A model generated the notes under the pieces. That model did no database searches. It was not told where the DNA came from and saw only the letters and a list, made by a program, of their open reading frames with translations. Below, piece by piece: positions 6,002-10,305 of a DNA stretch of 10,305 bases (position 1 is its first letter; each line of letters starts with the position of its first letter). The DNA is from Bacillota bacterium. Lineage in GTDB: Bacteria > Bacillota > Clostridia > Acetivibrionales > Acetivibrionaceae. The translations under genes were made by a program, and so were the position numbers. The stretch lies in contig JAEWSG010000198.1 in assembly GCA_023398495.1 (NCBI GenBank), positions 1 to 10,305 of the forward strand, in the 5' to 3' direction.

Positions 6002-7036
6002 CTAAATAATATCCTTTATTTTTATATCCTTTGTAACAAGCATATCTATGTATTTATCGCCAACTTTCAAAATTGGCTTTGATACACATCTCGGATTAAT
6101 ATGAACAATTTCAGCAATTTCGCCAGTATTAAGTCTGACTTTATCGCCAATATAATAGGCAGCAATATTGCTTAAGAAAGTACTGACAACCATAGTGTTC
6201 AGTGTACCTATGGAGTTGTCCTCCAGCAATTGAAAAACTTCAAATGGACTTTCCTTTTCCCTATATACCCTGTTAGAAGTCATTGCATCGTAAATATCAG
6301 CAACAGCAACAATTTTTGCCAATATATTAATTTTATCTCCCTTCATACCTGTAGGATAACCTGTCCCATCTTCTTTTTCGTGGTGCATTAATACTATTGA
6401 TAAAACCTCCTTGCTTACAGTGGGAACCTTCTCCAAAATACGATATCCATAAACCGTATGCTTTTTCATTTCATCAAATTCATCTTTTGTAAGTTTACCT
6501 GGCTTATTTAAAATCTCTTGTGGAACTTTTGTTTTTCCTATATCGTGTAGCACTCCACCCTGGACTAGCAGCTTTATTTTTTCCGAATCAAATTTCATCC
6601 ACTTTCCGATAAGCATGGAAATAAGAGACACATTGACGCTATGAGTATAGGTGTACTCATCAGCATTTTTGATTTGATTGAGACAGCTTACAATATCCCG
6701 TTTTTCGTCAACTCTTTGCAATACAGAATTAACCAAGCTATTAACTTTGAGTGTATTTAAACCCTCTCCATTGCCAATGTCGCTAATTATGTCCTTGTAT
6801 TCACTTATACTCTCATTATAACTTTGAACAAACATGCCCGGTTTTTCAACAACAATGTTATCATCAACAATGATTTTCAGCCTTAATAGACCCAATTTCA
6901 ACAGTTTGTTTACTAAATGGTCGTCAAGTATGGTGCCTTCCGAAATAATAATTGCACCATAATCATTTAATATTGTTTCTCCAATTTTCATACCGGGAAG
7001 TAAATCTTGAGGACTGATAAATAGTTTTTTCACCAT
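6002..7036 (-). CDS. HD-GYP domain protein, probable cyclic di-GMP phosphodiesterase
   Basis: HD-GYP proteins hydrolyse cyclic di-GMP, and some act on related dinucleotides. Numbered from the ATG at 7036, the N-terminal 60 residues form the small domain often found before HD-GYP (LLPGMKIGETILNDYGAIIISEGTIL). The catalytic part shows THSVNV, LHDIGK (163-168), HTVYGYRIL (H193), LMHHEKEDGTGYP (HH at 218-219, GYP at 226-228) and VAVADIYDAMTSNR. All key metal ligands and the GYP loop are intact, so activity is likely. A C-terminal tail (GDKVRLNTGEIAEIVHINP) follows. There is no receiver domain or membrane segment, so the input signal is unclear. The frame opens at GTG 7042, but AGGG lies about 5 bases before the ATG at 7036. 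It appears monocistronic; an extended -10 lies at 7078-7086. Confidence 0.92.
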   Translation of the reverse strand: MVKKLFISPQDLLPGMKIGETILNDYGAIIISEGTILDDHLVNKLLKLGLLRLKIIVDDNIVVEKPGMFVQSYNESISEYKDIISDIGNGEGLNTLKVNSLVNSVLQRVDEKRDIVSCLNQIKNADEYTYTHSVNVSLISMLIGKWMKFDSEKIKLLVQGGVLHDIGKTKVPQEILNKPGKLTKDEFDEMKKHTVYGYRILEKVPTVSKEVLSIVLMHHEKEDGTGYPTGMKGDKINILAKIVAVADIYDAMTSNRVYREKESPFEVFQLLEDNSIGTLNTMVVSTFLSNIAAYYIGDKVRLNTGEIAEIVHINPRCVSKPILKVGDKYIDMLVTKDIKIKDII

Positions 7037-7077
7037 CTTCACCCTGTTAATAAGATAATAGAATTGCTATATATGTA

Positions 7078-7086
7078 ATTATATCA
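7078..7086 (-). promoter_or_regulatory. Extended -10 element for the HD-GYP gene
   Basis: The minus strand carries TGATATAAT, the same extended -10 as before dgt, about 40 bases upstream of the HD-GYP start. No good -35 is visible, which is tolerated with an extended -10. Confidence 0.5.
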
Positions 7087-7362
7087 CATTATTTTTATTA
7101 ATACATTATTTTATTTATACATTGTTTTCAAATAAGAAATTTTATATCTGTCATAATTGCTCTTTGGTAATCTTTTTGTATTGAAATCCGAATTCATTTA
7201 TGTTAACCTTCTATAGTACCGGTGCTTGCCATATTAATGCCTCTTTACTCTTTAGACTATTTAACGAAAGTCCTAAGGAGAAGTTTGATAGAGGCTGTTA
7301 TTATTTCATCAATATAGCAACTAAAAATAGTTATTGAGGTCAAATTTAAAAGGGGGTAGACT

Positions 7363-7647
7363 ATGCAGACTAATAATTCAAAAAAAATTAGCTCTGAAAG
7401 AATAGAAAAAATATGCGAAGAGTTTAAAAATGTAAACAGTTTTTCCAAAGCACTTATTAAGTATGGCTCTCAGGCTGCTCTTTTCCTACTTATATTGGGC
7501 ACAATTCTGCTGGTACTTAATCAGACTGTACTCGACTTTGACAGTTATACAAAATTCATTGGAACTTTAATTGTTAAAAATAGCATTGTTTTATTGGCCG
7601 AATTCATAATTGGAGGCCTTATAATTGATTACTTCAGTAAAAGATGA
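7363..7647 (+). CDS. Small two-helix membrane protein of unknown function
   Basis: This is the only convincing plus-strand gene, 94 residues long. The first 33 residues are charged and soluble (KKISSERIEKICEEFKNV). Two hydrophobic helices follow: about 36-53 (SQAALFLLILGTILLVLN) and about 65-89 (FIGTLIVKNSIVLLAEFIIG). The protein ends in the basic FSKR, so both termini are probably cytoplasmic. The ATG has a good ribosome site, GGGGG at 7352-7356, six bases away. I do not recognise the family. It stands alone between divergent HD-GYP and convergent panD. The gap to the HD-GYP gene (7087-7362) shows a weak TTGATA at 7285-7290 but no clear -10. A membrane role is inferred only from hydrophobicity. 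Confidence 0.8.
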   Translation: MQTNNSKKISSERIEKICEEFKNVNSFSKALIKYGSQAALFLLILGTILLVLNQTVLDFDSYTKFIGTLIVKNSIVLLAEFIIGGLIIDYFSKR

Positions 7648-7680
7648 GTAGGAATTATTTTTAATAATTCCTACTCATTT
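7644..7680. terminator. Shared bidirectional terminator with embedded stop codons
   Basis: ATGAGTAGGAATTATT (7644-7659) pairs perfectly with 7663-7678 around a three-base loop, a 16-bp stem. T-rich sequence follows on both strands. The TGA of the membrane gene (7645-7647) and the TAG of panD (7673-7671) both lie within the stem, so one hairpin ends two converging transcripts. Confidence 0.85.
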
Positions 7681-8057
7681 ATTTCTCCATGCTGCTCCTT
7701 ATCTTTTATTTCAACCACCTTATTATTTTCATCTACAAAAACAATTTTGGGATTAAATAGCTTTGCCTCATTCCTCTCAAACAAACCATAAGAAATAATA
7801 ATTATTATATCTCCAGGATGTACAAGTCTTGCAGCTGCGCCATTTAAGCAAATCATGCCGCTACCTCTTTCTCCCGGAATTACATAGGTTTCAAATCTGT
7901 TTCCGTTGTTATTGTTCACAATCTGAACCTTTTCATTCTTAATCAGGTCAGCAATATCCATCAAATCTTCATCAATTGTTATACTTCCAACATAATTAAG
8001 GTTTGCCTCTGTTACTTTTGCTCTATGAATTTTAGACTTCATTATATTTAAAAACAT
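7671..8057 (-). CDS. panD: Aspartate 1-decarboxylase (pyruvoyl enzyme)
   Basis: PanD converts L-aspartate to beta-alanine for pantothenate synthesis. It is made as a proenzyme that cleaves itself between G24 and S25 (NYVGSITIDED), turning the serine into the pyruvoyl cofactor. Known active-site residues are present at E. coli numbering: K9 (KSKIHR), R54 and Y58 (RFETYVIPG) and N72 (CLNGAAARL). It has 128 residues from the start chosen here. An ATG at 8063-8061 lies only one base after the GGAGG, which is too close. The ATG at 8057-8055 is spaced 7 bases from it and gives MFLNIMKSKIHR, which lines up with typical PanD N-termini. The ribosome site lies inside the last codons of panC and the genes are two bases apart, so translation is probably coupled. 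Confidence 0.96.
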   Translation of the reverse strand: MFLNIMKSKIHRAKVTEANLNYVGSITIDEDLMDIADLIKNEKVQIVNNNNGNRFETYVIPGERGSGMICLNGAAARLVHPGDIIIIISYGLFERNEAKLFNPKIVFVDENNKVVEIKDKEQHGEINE

Positions 8058-8059
8058 AA

Positions 8060-8905
8060 TCATACCTCCAATATTATATTATCAATTAGCCTTGTTTTCC
8101 CAAACCTGACAGCTAGAGCTATCAATGTACTTCCACTAAGTTCTTTTAACTGACCTAGTCCGTCAGTGCTGACAACCTCAACATAATCGATGTCTGCAAG
8201 TTTTTCCGACATTATTCTGTTTCTAATATACTCAACTACCTTTTCAGTACTCTTTTCCCCTTTTTTTATAAGTTCTTCAGCCTCAAACAGAGATTTAGAT
8301 AGAACAACAGCAGCAGCTCTATCTTCTTTGTTTAAACAAACATTCCTTGAACTCATCGCCAAACCATCCGACTCACGTATTATAGGGCATGTAACAACTT
8401 CAAGGTTCATATTAAGATCTCTTACCATTTTTTTAATCACAATAACCTGCTGGGCGTCCTTTTGTCCAAAATATGCTTTATCAGGCTCTACAATATTAAA
8501 AAGCTTATTTACAACTGTCGTAACCCCTTTAAAATGGCCTGGTCTTGAAAGACCGCAAAGGACTTTTGTTATATCTTCAACCTCAACATAGGTCTTATAA
8601 CTATCAGGGTACATTTGTGCTACATTTGGAGCAAACACAACATCAACCCCCACAGACTCTGCAAGACGTAAATCTCTTTCCATATCCCTTGGATACTTTT
8701 CAAAATCCTCATTGGGACCAAACTGAGTGGGATTTACAAAAATACTCATCACTGTAAAGTCGTTATCATGTACTGACCTCTTTACCAAAGATAAATGGCC
8801 TTCATGAAGATATCCCATAGTTGGAACAAAACCAATTGTTTTCCCAATACTTTTATTTGATCTAATTATCGCTTTCATATCGCTGATTGTCTCAACTAAT
8901 CTCAT
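8060..8905 (-). CDS. panC: Pantothenate synthetase (pantoate-beta-alanine ligase)
   Basis: PanC condenses pantoate with beta-alanine using ATP, through a pantoyl adenylate. The 281 residues match the family. Visible motifs are PTMGYLHEGHLSLV with the nucleotide-binding HEGH (34-37), FVNPTQFGP (56-64), RPGHFKGVTTVVNKLFNIV (121-139), FGQKDAQQ (146-153), and IIRESDGLAMSSRN (175-188), whose MSSRN is the KMSKS-like loop. The ATG at 8905 is preceded by AAGGGG about 9 bases away. It lies downstream of panB with a 125-base gap, and directly upstream of panD. The gap contains a weak promoter candidate and repeat copy B, so panC-panD may be partly independent of panB. Confidence 0.97.
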   Translation of the reverse strand: MRLVETISDMKAIIRSNKSIGKTIGFVPTMGYLHEGHLSLVKRSVHDNDFTVMSIFVNPTQFGPNEDFEKYPRDMERDLRLAESVGVDVVFAPNVAQMYPDSYKTYVEVEDITKVLCGLSRPGHFKGVTTVVNKLFNIVEPDKAYFGQKDAQQVIVIKKMVRDLNMNLEVVTCPIIRESDGLAMSSRNVCLNKEDRAAAVVLSKSLFEAEELIKKGEKSTEKVVEYIRNRIMSEKLADIDYVEVVSTDGLGQLKELSGSTLIALAVRFGKTRLIDNIILEV

Positions 8906-8930
8906 TTACTTTTACCCCTTATCCGGCACT

Positions 8931-8959
8931 AATTAACATCACAAATTTTCGTCTATCAA
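8931..8959 (-). promoter_or_regulatory. Weak promoter candidate before panC
   Basis: On the minus strand TTGATA (8959-8954) is followed after 17 bases by TTAATT (8936-8931). The -35 is good but the -10 matches at only three positions. It is listed because the panB-panC gap is long for an operon of this kind. Confidence 0.25.
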
Positions 8960-8994
8960 ATATTAAATATGCCTATACCTTTTTTTCATTGCAC

Positions 8995-9030
8995 TATCTT
9001 GAGTAGGAACTTATATTTTAGCCGTACCTT
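8995..9030 (+). repeat. 36-base inverted repeat, copy B, directly after panB
   Basis: The plus strand carries TAGGAACTTATATTTTA followed by CGTACCTT, 31 of 36 positions identical to copy A at 4992-5027 (minus). Its last base is immediately next to the panB stop codon. The two copies are inverted relative to each other and 4.0 kb apart. No direct repeats are evident outside them. Confidence 0.75.
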
Positions 9031-9876
9031 TTATAAATCCAGCTTTTCTAAAGCTTCAATTACTTCATCATCTGCGGTGAAGGAATTCTTTTCTGTTGGA
9101 AAAATTCCTTCTACCACATCATTTATATAACTCTTAACAGAGCTCTCAAGTGCTGTACCCACATCTACATACCTCTTTGTATGCTTTGGCGTAAAATCTC
9201 TGAACATTCCAATAATATCATGCACTACAAGCACCTGACCATCACACATTGCACCCGAGCCAATTCCTATTGTCGGTATACTCAGCTTGCTGGAAATGAA
9301 TTTTGCAACTTTATGTGGAACACACTCAAGTACAATCGAAAAAGCTCCTGCCTCTTGAAGCATTAATGCATCTCTATATATCTTTTTTGCAGTATCTATG
9401 GTCTTTCCCTGGGCCTTGTGTCCCCCAAAAACATTTACAGATTGTGGCGTATATCCTAAGTGTCCCATAACAGGTATACCTGCACGAATTATAGCCTTTA
9501 CATCTTCTATAACTCCTTCTCCGCCTTCAAGTTTAACAGCTTTACATCCACCCTCATTTATAAGTCTTCCTGCATTGCTTACACTTTCATATATACCCTT
9601 ATGATAGGATAGAAATGGTAAATCTGCAACAACCATAGCTTTTTTAGTTCCTCTTACAACGGCTTTTGTATGGTGAACCATATCCTCCATAGTAACTCTT
9701 GTAGTGTCTTCGTATCCCAAAACCACCATACCCAGCGAGTCTCCTACAAGAATTGCATCTACACCCGATTCATCCATTATTTTTGCTGTAGGGTAATCGT
9801 AGGCTGTCAGCATTGTTATCTTTCTTCCATCTTTCTTGCAATTTTGAAAATCTGAAACAGTAAATCTATCTTTCAT
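9031..9876 (-). CDS. panB: 3-methyl-2-oxobutanoate hydroxymethyltransferase (ketopantoate synthase)
   Basis: PanB transfers a hydroxymethyl group from 5,10-methylenetetrahydrofolate to 2-oxoisovalerate, giving ketopantoate, the first committed step to pantothenate. At 281 residues it is of normal size for this TIM-barrel family. Metal ligands are visible: D46 in ILVGDSLGM, D85 in VVADLPFLSY, and E117 with K115 in AVKLEGGEG. The catalytic glutamate is E184 in LECVPHKVA. Further family segments are MGHLGYTPQS (137-146) and TIGIGSGAMCDGQVLV. The ATG at 9876-9874 is preceded by AAAGGAG about 10 bases away. It is the first gene of the panB-panC-panD operon. No panE-like ketopantoate reductase gene is in this window. 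Confidence 0.97.
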   Translation of the reverse strand: MKDRFTVSDFQNCKKDGRKITMLTAYDYPTAKIMDESGVDAILVGDSLGMVVLGYEDTTRVTMEDMVHHTKAVVRGTKKAMVVADLPFLSYHKGIYESVSNAGRLINEGGCKAVKLEGGEGVIEDVKAIIRAGIPVMGHLGYTPQSVNVFGGHKAQGKTIDTAKKIYRDALMLQEAGAFSIVLECVPHKVAKFISSKLSIPTIGIGSGAMCDGQVLVVHDIIGMFRDFTPKHTKRYVDVGTALESSVKSYINDVVEGIFPTEKNSFTADDEVIEALEKLDL

Positions 9877-10179
9877 AAACCGATCACTCCTTTGCTCAAA
9901 TTCAACTTGTTCACCCTTATTATTTTACAATAATAAACATCTCAATATAACAATAAAAGCCAGTTCGACATGAACTGACTCTAAACAATCAATATAAGTA
10001 TTGAACGTCTATAAAACCAATCAATCCTGTCCCTGTCCAACCCGGATCAAAGCAGTAACAACAATATAAAAATCAGATGTTTCTCCTCTGTGCAGTTCAT
10101 AAAGATACTGCCATATTATGAAAAAATGTTAACACAAAATTTGCGAAAAATCAACCTTTTTATTTGCAAATTACCAGAA
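9877..10179. other. Intergenic region between panB and the group II intron
   Basis: About 300 bases without a convincing gene. It includes the panB ribosome site, weak -35-like TTGAGA and -10-like TAATAA sequences, a hairpin at 9951-9980, and imperfect arms AATTTGC (10138-10144) and GCAAATT (10166-10172) just beside the intron end. Minus-strand frames from the intron junction hit stops within about 20 codons, so the interrupted target looks non-coding or already degraded. Confidence 0.5.
9951..9980 (-). terminator. Terminator-like hairpin upstream of panB
   Basis: On the minus strand AGTCAGTTC (9980-9972) pairs with GAACTGGCT (9966-9958), 9 bp including one G-T pair, with a 5-base loop, followed by TTTTATTGTTA. 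The T tract is interrupted. It would separate panB from transcripts coming from the intron side. Confidence 0.5.
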
Positions 10180-10305
10180 ATCGGGTAGGAGGCTAACCAT
10201 TAATTGATTAGCCGACCTCCCACACCGCACGTACGTACCGTTCGGTATACGGCGGTTCTTTAGTTTTCACAGATTTTTAGATAGTAGTCAGACATGGAGA
10301 TATAC
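10180..10305 (-). mobile_element. 3' end of a group II intron (domains V and VI), cut by the window edge
   Basis: On the minus strand domain V begins ACCGCCGTA (10256-10248). It closes a hairpin UACC-GAAC-GGUA with the conserved two-base bulge and returns through TACG and GCGGT to 10224. Domain VI follows at 10221-10183: GGG/CCC and AGG/CCT helices flank an unpaired A (opposite 10186), then an inner GGCTAA/TTAGCC stem. That A is 7 bases from the putative 3' splice end CCCGAT at 10180, the expected branch-point position. The 5' part and most of the reverse transcriptase lie beyond the window. The lower stem of domain V carries one extra base compared with the usual pairing. The assignment rests on motif and fold, seen by eye. 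Confidence 0.85.
10260..10305 (-). CDS. Probable C-terminal tip of the intron-encoded reverse transcriptase/maturase
   Basis: The minus-strand frame reads YISMSDYYLKICEN and then TAA at 10262-10260, a few bases before domain V. Bacterial group II introns carry their reverse transcriptase-maturase ORF in domain IV, so a reading frame ending here is expected. Only 15 codons are visible and no family motif can be checked, so the protein identity is inferred from position. Confidence 0.4.
   Translation of the reverse strand, partial: YISMSDYYLKICEN

Noticed and set aside
7043..7362. Search for a cyclic di-GMP riboswitch near the HD-GYP gene
   Set aside because: No conserved GEMM-type core or paired stems were seen on either strand; only an extended -10 is supported.
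4992..9030. The 4-kb segment between the inverted repeats as an intact transposon
   Set aside because: There is no transposase, no flanking duplication, and it would have to contain panC-panD while leaving panB outside.

Overview
This is an AT-rich window with a strong Gram-positive signature: purine-rich Shine-Dalgarno sites, extended -10 promoters, and a dgt-dnaG-rpoD cluster of the firmicute type. Together with an HD-GYP protein and a bacterial group II intron end, this suggests a member of the Clostridia. The genus is not resolved; a Ruminiclostridium/Acetivibrio-like cellulolytic clostridium is only a guess. Nearly all genes lie on the minus strand.

Layout. Positions 1-62 hold the terminator of a plus-strand gene lying left of the window. 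Positions 63-460 are mostly non-coding but carry a 27-codon minus-strand ORF with a very good ribosome site. Positions 463-4981 are the macromolecular-synthesis cluster, transcribed right to left: dgt (dNTP triphosphohydrolase-like), a structured 450-base gap with a consensus promoter, dnaG (primase), and rpoD (housekeeping sigma factor), closed by a strong terminator. Positions 5088-5352 contain a MITE-like element with imperfect 31-base terminal inverted repeats and perfect 11-base direct repeats directly abutting both ends. Next come a small hypothetical protein (DUF6514-like), an HD-GYP phosphodiesterase and a lone plus-strand two-helix membrane protein. The membrane gene converges on panD, and their stop codons share one terminator hairpin. 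Positions 7671-9876 are a panB-panC-panD pantothenate operon (minus). At the right edge (10180-10305, minus) is the 3' end of a group II intron: domain VI, domain V and probably the last codons of its intron-encoded protein.

How the genes work together. Dgt, DnaG and RpoD link nucleotide pools, replication priming and transcription initiation, and appear to be driven by a promoter before dgt and a second before dnaG. PanB, PanC and PanD supply ketopantoate, beta-alanine and their condensation product pantothenate for coenzyme A. The HD-GYP protein probably degrades cyclic di-GMP and has its own extended -10 promoter.

The most unexpected signals are non-coding. One is the MITE-like element with its 48-codon ORF. 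The other is a 36-base sequence (31/36 identical) present twice in inverted orientation, once in the dgt leader and once directly after panB, so the two copies bracket about 4 kb. The rest of the window is conventional housekeeping sequence.
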